This document shows positions 7,684-16,015 of a stretch of DNA of 38,548 bases, piece after piece. A program made the translations under genes and the position numbers. The DNA comes from a virus. Numbering within the stretch: the stretch's first letter is position 1; each line of letters opens with the position of its first letter. The DNA lies in the IMG/VR virus record IMGVR_UViG_3300046001_001576, positions 1 through 38,548 of that record; one strand, given 5' to 3'. Below the pieces are notes generated by a model. That model did not search any database, was not told where the DNA came from, and worked only from the letters and a program-made list of their open reading frames with translations.

Positions 7684-9661
7684 TTTTTAAGCGTTCAACT
7701 TCAGCCGACAATTCTTGTATAGCTTTAACCAATATTGGAATCAGATTGCTTTCATTGTAATAGAGTTTTTCAGGGTTAGTAATATCAACTATAACCGCCT
7801 CTGGTTCAATGGCTGCAATGTCCTGCGCCTTGAAACCGTACCGCACGCCGCCGTTAGTTTTTTCGCTGCCACGGTCGGTTCTGAACTGATACGCGGTAGG
7901 TTTTAGCTGCTTTACAAAATCCAAACCATGCGGAATAGCTTTAAAGTTTGTCTTATCGCGTGCATCGGATACCACTGTCCACGCTACTTTAATGTAAGCA
8001 TTTGTGACTGTTGAACTCCCCATTACCACATGGTCATTTTGTGCAACTACATTAAATACTGGCGTACTTGTTGGAGTAGAGCCTCTAGTTCCTATACATA
8101 TATTTGCAACACCAGTTGTAAGGTCTTGTAATGCGTTGGAACCAATTGCAGTATTCCTTCCTTCTCCAATTGCTACAGATAAAGCCATGCTGCCAATTGC
8201 TACATTGCTGTTTCCAGTTTTATTTGTTCGTAGTGCATTAGGACCAATTGCAACGTTATAACCTCCTGTTGTATTAGAATTACTTGCAAAATAACCTAAT
8301 GCAGAATTATTAGTCCCAGTTGTATTATTTTGAATACTTCCTGCGCCAATTGCTGTATTGTATGCACCATCTTGATTTGCTTGTAATGAATTATGTCCAA
8401 TACATGAGTTATACCCACCTGTAGTACTTACTTGCATTGATTGCAAGCCAATAGCCACATTGTTTGTGCCGCCCTGTCCCCCTGAAAAAGTACCAATTGC
8501 AACGCTTTTAGTGGTTGCATGTATTTTAACTTTATTACCTGCTTCATTCCAAGCTGCCTTTTCTGTATCGGTTACAAACCGATTACTAGCATCCTGAGTT
8601 ATGACACTTGCGGGATGGGTCGCAGGATGCGCGTAGGCGGTTGCGCCTGCAGCAATGCCGTCAAGTTTAGTACGATCGGCACCAGTTGATAGAGTAGTTG
8701 CAGAGCCCGCATTGCCGGTAATTGTGGTCTGGTCGCCAGTGTTTGTGCCGCTTGCTGTGCCTGTGCCCGTTGCGTAAGTTCCTGCCGGTTGCTTAGCATC
8801 CCACCCTGTTTTCTCAGCATCAGTAACAAATCGGTTACTTGCATCCTGAGCAATAACACTTGCGGGATGGGTTGCTGGGTGAGCGTAGTTGTTTGCGCTT
8901 GCCGCAATGCCATCTAGCTTTGTACGGTCAGCCCCGACTGATAAGGCCGTAGCGGTCGCGGCGTTTAATGAAATATTAACCGGCCAAGTGGAGCCAAAAT
9001 CGGTCGCGTCAACTTGCAGCTTCAATTTCGAGTCAGTGCCCCACCCGAGATAAATTTTATTTGCGCCTTGGTTAGCGCCGCCGCCCTGCTGGACAGGTGT
9101 GAACCCAAGTGCAGCTTGCTTAGCATTCCACGCTGTTTTCTCTGCGTCAGACACGAACCTATTACTTGCATCCTGAGTGATAACACTTGCGGGATGGTTA
9201 GCAGGATGAACATAAGCGTTAGCGCCTGCTGAAATACCGTCTATCTTGGTTTTGTCAGCGTCTGACATAAAGCCCGCCACTGTAGTAGATGCATTAGCGT
9301 GGGTATGCGTGGTAGATGATTTACCATCTAGCATAGATTGCAAACCTGTAACTGTTGCGATGGCTTGCGCGCCTGTGTGGGTGCTACGATCACGCAATTG
9401 CGCGTCGGTTGCGTTTGCAGTTGCTCCGGCTTGTATGCCGTTTAGTTTGGTTTGATCTGCTGCTGATACCGCGCCTGTAGCCCCTGTGTCGCCTTTAAGC
9501 CCCGCGCTAGTCCATTTTGCGCCATCCCACATAAGCGCCTTGCTAATGGTGGTGCTAAAGGCCAATGCGCCCTTATCGCTTGCGGTAAGCGCTGGGCTAG
9601 TTGCACCATCAGCGGCTGCAATAACTGGCAAAGATTTAAAGTTTAATTGCTTGGTTGACAT
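7664..9661 (-). CDS. Tail fibre with YadA-like repeats and S74 intramolecular chaperone domain
   Basis: 665 aa. The N-terminus (MSTKQLNFKSLPVIAAADGA) is a virion-attachment type. Residues about 125-370 hold three near-identical blocks containing HPATHPASVITQDASNRF followed by a [D/T]-EK-x-x-W segment. Residues about 385-540 are YadA-head-like repeats (NVAIG, NTAIG, SALGYFASNSNTTGGYNVAI). The C-terminus is a Peptidase_S74 chaperone: Ser565 in SDARDK is the expected cleavage site, with the Lys of the dyad at 570, then LKPTAYQFR and YGFKAQD. The domain helps the trimer fold and then cuts itself off, so the mature fibre should be about 564 aa. It probably serves in host recognition. It sits upstream of gp10 with other fibre genes. 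Confidence 0.9.
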   Translation of the reverse strand: MSTKQLNFKSLPVIAAADGATSPALTASDKGALAFSTTISKALMWDGAKWTSAGLKGDTGATGAVSAADQTKLNGIQAGATANATDAQLRDRSTHTGAQAIATVTGLQSMLDGKSSTTHTHANASTTVAGFMSDADKTKIDGISAGANAYVHPANHPASVITQDASNRFVSDAEKTAWNAKQAALGFTPVQQGGGANQGANKIYLGWGTDSKLKLQVDATDFGSTWPVNISLNAATATALSVGADRTKLDGIAASANNYAHPATHPASVIAQDASNRFVTDAEKTGWDAKQPAGTYATGTGTASGTNTGDQTTITGNAGSATTLSTGADRTKLDGIAAGATAYAHPATHPASVITQDASNRFVTDTEKAAWNEAGNKVKIHATTKSVAIGTFSGGQGGTNNVAIGLQSMQVSTTGGYNSCIGHNSLQANQDGAYNTAIGAGSIQNNTTGTNNSALGYFASNSNTTGGYNVAIGPNALRTNKTGNSNVAIGSMALSVAIGEGRNTAIGSNALQDLTTGVANICIGTRGSTPTSTPVFNVVAQNDHVVMGSSTVTNAYIKVAWTVVSDARDKTNFKAIPHGLDFVKQLKPTAYQFRTDRGSEKTNGGVRYGFKAQDIAAIEPEAVIVDITNPEKLYYNESNLIPILVKAIQELSAEVERLKNANSNT
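8556..9260. repeat. Imperfect tandem repeat in tail-fibre gene (three copies)
   Basis: Three copies, at about 8556-8696, 8801-8945 and 9130-9255, share blocks such as acttgcgggatgg with 'cctgagtnataacac' just before it and a 'tttnctcngcntcngnnac' block about 50 bases earlier on the plus strand. They encode the repeated HPA[N/T]HPASVI-QDASNRF-EK units. Copies differ at many silent sites. Such repeats permit length change by recombination and may collapse in short-read assembly. Confidence 0.8.
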
Positions 9662-9669
9662 GTAAGACC

Positions 9670-10590
9670 TTAATAATCAGTTTCAATGTATAGGCTCATT
9701 AACGCAAAGCCAATAGTGCTAGATGTACCGCCGACTGAATAATAACCGCGTGGGGCTAGCATTGCAGTTTCAGCAGGTAAATTTGTATTTGCTGTGTGAT
9801 TAAACACGAATCCGGTAGTTAAGTTTGTAACTTCAAAATGCACCTCAGTTTTACCCGGTGCGCAGAACATAGCTAATTCATACACTTCAGTGTTATCTGC
9901 TACGCTTTTTACAATACCTGTATTTATCTTTGTTACCGCGCCTGTGCCGGTTTTGTGCATAATCTGATATGTAGTATCAGTATTATCACATCCTACGCCT
10001 AGCACATTGGCGATAGTTGACGGGTTTACGTCTGTATTATTTGCTACGGATGATGTAAAACCACAAAAACCTCGACGTGTGGCATTAGCTGCTGCAATTG
10101 TAGCAGTGCCAAATGTGCCCGGGCCAAATCTGCATACAAAATGAAAACCGCCTAACTTGCTATTTGCTACGCCTCTAAAATATTGTGGATGCAAAGTATA
10201 AAAACCACCTACCGCCGTAGCCGCTGCAACTGTTGCTGCATAGATTACATGTTTCATTGCCATGTGATGGTTTGTAGGCGCTACATTTAATGTTTGCGCT
10301 GAACCGGTCATACTTAGCATAATGCCACTGGTTGAAACTGTATTAGTGTTGCCAATTGGCCGTGCAAAGGCAATGCTGTTACGTGCAAACGATGCTTGCA
10401 AACTAGAATCTAAACCTGATGGCCCGATAAAAGCAGGCATCATACGCCCGCCTACCTTGCGCCCGAATACTTTAACTTTATCCGCTGCGGGTGCCGTTGG
10501 TGTAGTGTTTGCAAGCTCCAATGGGTCTACAGCGCCACCACTACCAGCCGGTAGTAACCCGACTATAAAACCATTAACATCTATACACAT
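9670..10590 (-). CDS. Tail fibre / virion-associated beta protein, unknown fine role
   Basis: 306 aa. The N-terminus includes VDPLELANTTPTAPAADKVK and VFGRKVGGRMMPAFIGPSGLD, typical of phage proteins that attach to the particle. The remainder is Thr/Ala/Gly-rich beta structure with FHFVCRFGPGTFG near residues 149-161, resembling lectin-like or concanavalin-like tail proteins. It starts with ATG at 10590 after AAGGG spaced five bases, just downstream of a strong hairpin (10606-10631). It is one of five successive fibre-type genes between the adaptor and gp10. It probably contributes to adsorption, but the receptor is unknown. Confidence 0.65.
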   Translation of the reverse strand: MCIDVNGFIVGLLPAGSGGAVDPLELANTTPTAPAADKVKVFGRKVGGRMMPAFIGPSGLDSSLQASFARNSIAFARPIGNTNTVSTSGIMLSMTGSAQTLNVAPTNHHMAMKHVIYAATVAAATAVGGFYTLHPQYFRGVANSKLGGFHFVCRFGPGTFGTATIAAANATRRGFCGFTSSVANNTDVNPSTIANVLGVGCDNTDTTYQIMHKTGTGAVTKINTGIVKSVADNTEVYELAMFCAPGKTEVHFEVTNLTTGFVFNHTANTNLPAETAMLAPRGYYSVGGTSSTIGFALMSLYIETDY

Positions 10591-10605
10591 GGCAACCCTT
10601 AAAAG

Positions 10606-10631
10606 ATGCCCCCCAGCATTGTGGAGGGCAT
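10606..10631 (-). terminator. Hairpin between fibre genes (attenuator or RNA-end stabiliser)
   Basis: Read on the minus strand, arms ATGCCCTCCA and TGGGGGGCAT form a 10-bp stem (one G-U) with a six-base loop, followed by CTTTTAAGGG. The T-run is short, so full termination is doubtful. It sits between the stop of the 325-aa gene and the ribosome site of the 306-aa gene, where it could reduce read-through or protect the upstream mRNA 3' end. Confidence 0.6.
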
Positions 10632-10643
10632 ATGCTTTACATT

Positions 10644-11621
10644 TTAGCCAGTTACAACTACACGAATAGAAGCTGCGGCTGGGGCAACTGCGAAGCCAAG
10701 AGTAACTTGGTTCACGCTGTTACGCACAACATCACATTCTACGCTTTCGCCAGTTGCGACAAAGTAGCATTGCACAGTTACGTCAAGGTTGTTAAAACCA
10801 TGATTAACAACACTGTTAACAGCGCCTCCGACAGTCGCAGCGAACTTGCGAGCCACAACACCTGTATCAATAGCAAGGGTATTGCCACCAATGCTAATGC
10901 CTGTACCAGCGCTGTAGGTTGTACCTGCGCCGATCTGGGCAAAGTCAAGGCCGGTGGTGCCAACGGTAATCCCGCCATCTGTGATAAGACGCCATTGGCT
11001 ATCTGCCATAGTCACGCCTTCTTCAACCATCACGGTCAAACCGGCTGTAACTTCGGCATTGGAGTTTGCATCTTCAGTGCGAACCCATGCGCCCGAGGAT
11101 GCAGCATACAAACCGTTGTTTTCTACTGCGGCTTGGTTTTTAACCAATACGCGGTCTCCGTTAGCCAAGCTAATGCCATCTACGGTTTGCAGGCCGGACA
11201 ATGTAATGTCAGCGGTAGTGGCTGCACGTACTGATTGCTTCCAATCGGTACCGTTAACGGCTGCATCTACATATCCTTTAGTAGCTGCATCCTGTGCGCT
11301 TACTGGGTCAGCTACGCCGGTCAACCGTTGGCCGTTAGCGCTTACAGCGGCTGTAGGGGCTGCGAACTGATCGAGGCGGGTAGCTTGCACTACGCTAGCC
11401 AAATCGCTGATAGTGGCTGCTAACTGGGTGCCTGAATGGTTAGCGCGCGCGGTAACGTCCACATTAGCCGAACCATCACGAACCATTAGCTTGCCGGTGG
11501 TGGTGTTATACCAAATCTGGCCGGCAACTGGTGAACTGGGGTCAGAGGCTAAGTTTTGAACCTTAGCGTTCTGAATTTCATTTTGCGAAAAGTCATAAGA
11601 GACTAGGATTTTCTTGGTCAT
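10644..11621 (-). CDS. Tail fibre protein
   Basis: 325 aa. Residues about 28-52 (PSSPVAGQIWYNTTTGKLMV) are the common phage fibre motif that links to the particle. GYVDAAVNGTDWKQSVRAAT (about 116-135) followed by NGDRVLVKNQ and NNGLYAAS-GAW-RTEDA is a repeat type widespread in tail fibres. The last 65 residues (VNSVVNHGFNNLDVTVQCYF) form a C-terminal beta domain seen in phage fibre tips. It begins 15 bases downstream of the 208-aa gene in the leftward operon and ends 13 bases from a strong hairpin. Likely receptor binding; specificity is unknown. Confidence 0.75.
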   Translation of the reverse strand: MTKKILVSYDFSQNEIQNAKVQNLASDPSSPVAGQIWYNTTTGKLMVRDGSANVDVTARANHSGTQLAATISDLASVVQATRLDQFAAPTAAVSANGQRLTGVADPVSAQDAATKGYVDAAVNGTDWKQSVRAATTADITLSGLQTVDGISLANGDRVLVKNQAAVENNGLYAASSGAWVRTEDANSNAEVTAGLTVMVEEGVTMADSQWRLITDGGITVGTTGLDFAQIGAGTTYSAGTGISIGGNTLAIDTGVVARKFAATVGGAVNSVVNHGFNNLDVTVQCYFVATGESVECDVVRNSVNQVTLGFAVAPAAASIRVVVTG

Positions 11622-11636
11622 AAAAGACGCTCCGGT

Positions 11637-12263
11637 TTAGTTAAAAAAAGCCTTTCCAGCGAATGGTGCCGAAAATTTAATTGTCAAAGTGTTAAGCCCC
11701 GTGTATTGAACTTCCCCCTCAACCTCTGCTCCCGTGCTATCTGTAATCATAACAGCGGGATATTTACTCATGCTGTGCGTTACAGCCCATGTTGCTGCTG
11801 CTACAGTTTGATTATGTGTGTAGTGCTTATCAGCAACAATGCTCGAATTTAAATCAATAGGCAAATTGGCAATTGGCACTTTGCCATTAGCGTCTAATGG
11901 TGCTTTTTTGTCTAACTCTGCCTGTACCGCCGAACTAATACCTACGGTCGCCGTTGGTGTTGTAGATGTTGGTGGTGGTGCTGTTGGGTCTGGTGCCGGT
12001 GGTAATGGTGCCGGTGTAGGGTCAACAACGCTATATTCCACATCATCGGTACTTGCCAAAATGCGGATAATAATGTCAGAAGTGTATGGCCCTATTTTAG
12101 TAGGCTGCATGAACTTAGCCAATACTACCAACTTAGGCACTGAGAATGCGTTATCTACTCGGTAAACTGTAGTCCATCCGCTATTGGTAAGAGGTGCTAC
12201 ATCTACGTAAAAAGTAGTTGTAAGTGCAAACTGTGCTTGCTGTTTTTTGGCTAAGAATGTCAT
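11637..12263 (-). CDS. Short tail fibre / appendage protein
   Basis: 208 aa. The N-terminal 75 residues are a small beta domain. Residues about 82-104 are a Pro/Thr/Ala-rich linker (TPAPLPPAPDPTAPPP). Residues about 110-140 include LDANGKVPIANLP, a common fibre linker. The C-terminal 60 residues (AATWAVTHSMSKYPAVMITD, then EVEGEVQYTGLNTLTIKFSA) are a tip domain found on many short phage fibres. It lies between two other fibre-type genes, with gaps of only 3 and 15 bases. Confidence 0.7.
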   Translation of the reverse strand: MTFLAKKQQAQFALTTTFYVDVAPLTNSGWTTVYRVDNAFSVPKLVVLAKFMQPTKIGPYTSDIIIRILASTDDVEYSVVDPTPAPLPPAPDPTAPPPTSTTPTATVGISSAVQAELDKKAPLDANGKVPIANLPIDLNSSIVADKHYTHNQTVAAATWAVTHSMSKYPAVMITDSTGAEVEGEVQYTGLNTLTIKFSAPFAGKAFFN

Positions 12264-12266
12264 GAT

Positions 12267-12719
12267 TTAACCTATTCTGTACCAGCTATTTGTGGTCTGA
12301 TAAAACCTAAGTTTGAAAAAGTCGTCAGCGCCTAATGATGTAGGTGCGCCGAATACTGCGGTTGCACCATTTAGGCCAATTGTTACGGCTGTAATTTGCT
12401 GGGTAGTGGTTACGGTTAACTCTTGTCCATCGGCTGCTACGGTGTTTAGTGGCAGTGTGATTGTGCCGGTGGCCAGCGTGCCGGCCGGTTGTAACAGTAG
12501 CCAGCCGTTGTTACCGTTGTTTGTTACAGCCACATTAAAGCCAGTGCCAGGTGTTACAAACTGAGTAAACACATCGGGGCTTGCAAATGTTTGCTGAAAG
12601 TAAGCCAACAATGCGCTTACTGACATTTTTCGCGCATCGCCATTGTTAGGCACGTAAACGGGGATTAAGTCACCGGCTTGAACTGTGCCAATGCTTGAAA
12701 GTTGGTTAATCGTTGGCAT
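12267..12719 (-). CDS. Small tail / virion attachment protein
   Basis: 150 aa. The start MPTINQLSSIGTVQAGDLIP followed by VYVPNNGDARKMSV is a recurring N-terminal signature of podovirus tail proteins, with the 'GD-xP-v-NGD-rk' pattern. The rest is beta-rich and ends with DDFFKLRFYQTTNSWYRIG. The gene begins 8 bases after the gp4-like adaptor gene ends. It may join a fibre to the portal-adaptor complex or be a fibre base. No enzymatic feature is seen. Confidence 0.6.
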   Translation of the reverse strand: MPTINQLSSIGTVQAGDLIPVYVPNNGDARKMSVSALLAYFQQTFASPDVFTQFVTPGTGFNVAVTNNGNNGWLLLQPAGTLATGTITLPLNTVAADGQELTVTTTQQITAVTIGLNGATAVFGAPTSLGADDFFKLRFYQTTNSWYRIG

Positions 12720-12727
12720 TTTGTCCC

Positions 12728-13204
12728 TTAATTAAACTGTATTTCACCATCTTGGCCAGCCAACACTGGGTCAACTGGTCGATTTAAGAATGGATTGTCA
12801 TATCGCCATGACTTATTACCTGCACCGCTTGGTAACTGACCTAATTGCGCTTGCATTGGCAGTGTTGCACGCGATAAGAGCGTATTGTAAGCATTTTTTG
12901 CAGTGATTTTAGTATCTGGCATTACTTGTTTGCCGTAACTAGGTGCAATGCGTATCGCCAGATTAGTGATAATAGTTTCAAATGCAGCGTCAGGTACATC
13001 TGACTGCGCATTTACATCGCTATATTGTGGACTAGATGGCAATGGATAGCCTAAGCGTATGCCCTTGCCGTTCCATTCTGCCATCATTGTATCTAAGCGC
13101 CGCAATGCAGATTCTATTTGCTCTGGGCTAAGATCAAAGACATAAGATGCAAGGCCGATCTCCTCGAATGCGGCTGCTATAAATTGACGCTTTGAATAGC
13201 CCAT
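12728..13204 (-). CDS. Head-to-tail adaptor (P22 gp4-like)
   Basis: 158 aa, similar in size to P22 gp4 (166 aa). The N-terminal helical part (KRQFIAAAFEEIGLASYVFD, then LRRLDTMMAEWNGKGIRLGYPL) and the following IRIAPSYGKQVMPDTKITAKN are characteristic of the P22_gp4 tail accessory factor family. This protein binds below the portal as the first tail ring and lets gp10 dock. The mostly disordered C-terminus (NPFLNRPVDPVLAGQDGEI) also fits. It lies downstream of the coat gene as expected. Confidence 0.85.
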   Translation of the reverse strand: MGYSKRQFIAAAFEEIGLASYVFDLSPEQIESALRRLDTMMAEWNGKGIRLGYPLPSSPQYSDVNAQSDVPDAAFETIITNLAIRIAPSYGKQVMPDTKITAKNAYNTLLSRATLPMQAQLGQLPSGAGNKSWRYDNPFLNRPVDPVLAGQDGEIQFN

Positions 13205-13207
13205 GAT

Positions 13208-13600
13208 TTACCCCAGTTGGTTAGCAATGTATTGCTGTAAACGTTTATCACTCCACCGGCCATCGAATTTTATTCCTAACTCTGTAGCTTTGGTTTCTAA
13301 TTCTGCCCGTGTTGGAGGTGCATTATCGGCCATTACAGCCTCTTTTTCAGGCTTGGCAATACCTAGCGGCTTAGAAGGCTTTTTTTTCTTTTTAGGCTTT
13401 ACGCTTAATGTTACCTTTTTAATTTTGAAAGCCTTATCGCCTGCGGCTTTAACCGCATTATCAATGCTCAAATGATAACCGCGTTCTAACCATACCGCCA
13501 ACATATCAGCATCAATAGCTGCTATGCAGTCGTAAGAACCTTTGGTTGCATGGTGCGTATAGTTGCCCGGGCTTTTATAAACCAATGCGGGGAATATCAT
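13208..13600 (-). CDS. Virion-region protein with HeH/LEM-like C-terminus
   Basis: 130 aa. Residues 1-65 resemble short phage proteins beginning PALVYKSPG with YDCIAAIDADMLAVWLERGY. Residues 68-78 form a Lys/Pro-rich linker (KPKKKKKPSKP). Residues about 95-130 (PTRAELETKATELGIKFDGR, then WSDKRLQQYI) look like an HeH/LEM helix-extended-loop-helix, a fold often attached to phage structural proteins and able to bind DNA. It lies between the coat and gp4 genes. Its ATG overlaps the stop of the 47-aa gene by four bases, and its stop is 4 bases from the next start. Exact role unknown. Confidence 0.6.
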   Translation of the reverse strand: MIFPALVYKSPGNYTHHATKGSYDCIAAIDADMLAVWLERGYHLSIDNAVKAAGDKAFKIKKVTLSVKPKKKKKPSKPLGIAKPEKEAVMADNAPPTRAELETKATELGIKFDGRWSDKRLQQYIANQLG

Positions 13601-13740
13601 TTCTTTTTGACCTTGGCTTTAGCTTCTTTTGCCACGCTTAATGCAATAGCAACGGCTTGCTTTTGTGGCTTGCCTGATTTAACTTCTTTTGAAATATTTT
13701 TGCTAATAGTTTTCTGACTATAGCCTTTAGATAATGGCAT
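13597..13740 (-). CDS. Small basic protein (DUF6496-like), 47 aa
   Basis: The reading frame starts at ATG 13740 after GGAG spaced six bases and ends with TGA overlapping the next ATG. The protein has MPLSKGYSQKTISKNISKEV and KQAVAIALSVAKEAKAK, a pattern common in small phage proteins next to head genes (DUF6496 type as I recall), and it ends in KVKKK. It is strongly basic and helical. Possibly DNA- or scaffold-associated; no function is known. Tight coupling to the following gene supports that it is real. Confidence 0.7.
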   Translation of the reverse strand: MPLSKGYSQKTISKNISKEVKSGKPQKQAVAIALSVAKEAKAKVKKK

Positions 13741-13759
13741 GGTGTACTCCAATGAATGA

Positions 13760-13783
13760 GGAAAGGAGCCTAAGCCCCTTTCC
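13760..13783 (-). terminator. Hairpin after the coat gene
   Basis: Minus-strand arms GGAAAGGGGC and GCTCCTTTCC pair over 10 bp (one G-U) with a four-base TTAG loop. No U-run follows on the minus strand, so it is probably a partial terminator or a 3' stabiliser that leaves coat mRNA more abundant than the downstream adaptor and tail genes. Confidence 0.6.
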
Positions 13784-13794
13784 TATTTTACCGC

Positions 13795-15069
13795 TTACTG
13801 ATTAAAAATCAGGATGCCGGACATTTCGGGCTGTTTGTTAACAACACCGAACAGAGTATCCAAACGATATTTAATGGTCATGCTGTCAATATCGTAGAAC
13901 TTTTGCATTACCAGCTCGATACCTTGCTCAGTGCTTGCGCGCATCACTGCGGTGCCAGCGTCGGAAGGTACAGCATAACGGCCGGGCAGAATCTCCAGCG
14001 AGTCTTTTTGCCAGAAACAGTTAATGTTGCTTGCACCGGTGTTAAGCCAGTTCAAAGGTGCGGAAGATGCGCCGGTAACAATCTTGCAGTTTTGGTACTG
14101 CAAAGCTGCATCACTTGGTGCTGTGGTTGCCGAGATAATCGGTGGGGTAATAACCATAGTGGTGCCAGAAGCAATAGCAACCACGCGGAAGGTCTTTAGT
14201 TGGCCGGTAGCCTGCTTAGTGATGTGATGCACTGCCTCTACGCCGTCAATGGTAAACGCATCGCCTACAGCCACGCCTACAGTGTTAGACACTGTAACGG
14301 TTTGGAAGCGGTTGTCCACGTTGATCTGGCCGCCCACGCTGGTGCTAGTGGCTTCAGGGGTGTACTCTTGCGAACCGTTGGAGGTGTTGATGGTGGTTGC
14401 ACCGCCGCCCGCAATAGCGATACGGTTTGCATAATCCATCTTGTAAGTGTCAAAGCCTGCCACCATACCAACGTATGAACGCTCATATGCTTTGTCAGAT
14501 TTAGCATTGCCAAAACTGCGAGTAGCTACAGCAAGATTGCCAGCTAAACCGTTATAGTCGCGGCTTGAAAGGGCTAGGTAACGGTCAAAGTTAGGTACGC
14601 CCTGCTCATTCATGATGCTGTCGCACAATGCGATATCGTCATAGTCGCCTGATGCGGTAGCAACTGGCACGACCAAAGAGCCTTGGCTAGATGCCACATT
14701 CATGATAGCGATATTGATATCAGAGGCTAGCTTTTGCTTGGCTGAATCACCCAATCGACCTTCTTGCAAGCTATCACGCAACTCTAGGGTTGTCATAGTC
14801 CAAGGCACGGTCTTAGAAAAACCAAGCGTTGCAGGGACTGCCAACTGGGTCATTGTCTGGTAAGAGGATGAAATAGACACGCCGGGGGTGCTATTGATAG
14901 ACTGGGCAATATAAGGCTGTGGCCGCCAGATAGTGTTATTGGTGCGCTCCATAGTCACGCTATCGGTGCTATAAATAGACACGTTGCGCGACAATACCAG
15001 AGCATCGTTAAAACCTTCAAGGATGTTCTCAAAGGCTACGCGCTCTTCTTTGTTAAATGAATTTGCCAT
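13795..15069 (-). CDS. Major capsid (coat) protein, P22 gp5-like
   Basis: 424 aa against 430 aa for P22 gp5. Matching segments include MERTNNTIWRPQPYI near residues 40-54 (P22: SMQRSSNTIWMPVE), IAIMNVASSQGSLVV near 127-141, and VDNRFQTVTVSNTVGVAVGD near 245-264 (P22: VDNRFATVTLSATTGM). The last of these lies in or next to the telokin-like insertion domain. It forms the HK97-fold icosahedral shell around the scaffold. It follows the scaffold gene by 21 bases and is followed by a hairpin, as often seen for highly expressed coat genes. Confidence 0.92.
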   Translation of the reverse strand: MANSFNKEERVAFENILEGFNDALVLSRNVSIYSTDSVTMERTNNTIWRPQPYIAQSINSTPGVSISSSYQTMTQLAVPATLGFSKTVPWTMTTLELRDSLQEGRLGDSAKQKLASDINIAIMNVASSQGSLVVPVATASGDYDDIALCDSIMNEQGVPNFDRYLALSSRDYNGLAGNLAVATRSFGNAKSDKAYERSYVGMVAGFDTYKMDYANRIAIAGGGATTINTSNGSQEYTPEATSTSVGGQINVDNRFQTVTVSNTVGVAVGDAFTIDGVEAVHHITKQATGQLKTFRVVAIASGTTMVITPPIISATTAPSDAALQYQNCKIVTGASSAPLNWLNTGASNINCFWQKDSLEILPGRYAVPSDAGTAVMRASTEQGIELVMQKFYDIDSMTIKYRLDTLFGVVNKQPEMSGILIFNQ

Positions 15070-15090
15070 GATTTACTTTCAAATTAAAAA

Positions 15091-15936
15091 TTAAATTTTA
15101 GCCGATTGCTTTTGCTTCTTGTACTGTACCACTTTTGTATAGTTTCCAGTCTTTTCTGCGTCAGCTCTCAACCGCTCAAGTGTTGAATCTAAACCGCCAG
15201 AGGTTTTACCACCATTGCTAGTGATTACTTTCTCAGGTGCGGGTATTGCTTTACGGTTTGTAACTTTCAAGTCTTTCTCCAGTTTGGCTACCGCAAATGC
15301 AAACTTTACGGGGTCAGTGATTAAGCTCAGTTCTTTGGCCTTAATTGGGTTTTTGCCTAGCGCATAAATAACCAATGCGGGATTGTCTGCACCTTGCAGC
15401 ATAACGCCTTGCTGAGTAACATTAAAGAGTTCCTGCGCCACCATTTCGGCATCGTTGTAGTCTTTTACTTTTAGCTCTGCTTTGGCCTTGCTGTAGTTAT
15501 CTAGTTTGCCCTGCCATGCTTTTTGCTGGGTCATAACTTCAGCTTCTTGCACTTTCGCTTGATCTTCGACCTTGCGCTTTTGGTCAAACCATTTATCTAA
15601 TGCAGACTCAAATACTTCAGCGTCATAATCAAAATCCTCTAGCTTTGGCTTTTTACTTAATACGACCGGCTTTGTCTCAGTCGCTGTAGTGTTTAGCTTA
15701 GCTTCAAGTTCTCTGATGCGCTTTTCTTTTTCCCGATTTTGCTTGCGCAATTCTCTAACCCAATCCGGTGCCGCTGCCGGCTCATCTTGAGGTGGTGCTT
15801 CCTCGCCAATAGTTACGACAACATCATCATCTACTGCGTTAGTTTGCCCTGATTCTGCGGTATTATCCACATCATTAGTAACATCTTCCGCTGCTTCGAT
15901 AACCTCATCGGCTACTGATTCTACCGTTTCTGACAT
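15091..15936 (-). CDS. Scaffolding protein, P22 gp8-like
   Basis: 281 aa (P22 gp8 is 303). Residues 1-55 are very acidic and low in complexity (VADEVIEAAEDVTNDVDN). Residues about 62-90 and 110-165 are charged helices and coiled coils (ELRKQNREKEKRIRELEAKL). The C-terminus is basic (YKKQKQSAKI), as expected for a coat-binding helix-turn-helix end. The position between portal and coat fits. It directs procapsid assembly and leaves before or during packaging. The start follows GGGG spaced about six bases, a modest ribosome site. Confidence 0.8.
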   Translation of the reverse strand: MSETVESVADEVIEAAEDVTNDVDNTAESGQTNAVDDDVVVTIGEEAPPQDEPAAAPDWVRELRKQNREKEKRIRELEAKLNTTATETKPVVLSKKPKLEDFDYDAEVFESALDKWFDQKRKVEDQAKVQEAEVMTQQKAWQGKLDNYSKAKAELKVKDYNDAEMVAQELFNVTQQGVMLQGADNPALVIYALGKNPIKAKELSLITDPVKFAFAVAKLEKDLKVTNRKAIPAPEKVITSNGGKTSGGLDSTLERLRADAEKTGNYTKVVQYKKQKQSAKI

Positions 15937-15989
15937 AAAAAACCCCGTTTAAACTCACCCACTTTATACGGTTGGATGGATACCGTTTG

Positions 15990-16015
15990 ATTGAATTATA
16001 TCCAATTATATTTCG
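15990..16015 (-). promoter_or_regulatory. Possible internal late promoter upstream of scaffold-coat
   Basis: The 79-base gap between portal and scaffold is AT-rich. On the minus strand it has two TATAAT hexamers ten bases apart (plus-strand attata at 15995-16000 and 16005-16010). No convincing -35 is seen at the proper spacing, so this could be a weak or phage-modified promoter giving extra scaffold and coat mRNA, or just AT-rich spacer. Confidence 0.3.

Noticed and set aside
8599-8913. 104-codon minus frame within the tail fibre repeats
   Set aside because: Alternate frame of the repeats, Gln/Leu/Thr low-complexity product; no start signal.
10632-11234. 200-codon plus-strand frame opposite the 325-aa fibre gene
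   Set aside because: Cys/Asn-rich nonsense composition and no ribosome site; shadow of the fibre gene.
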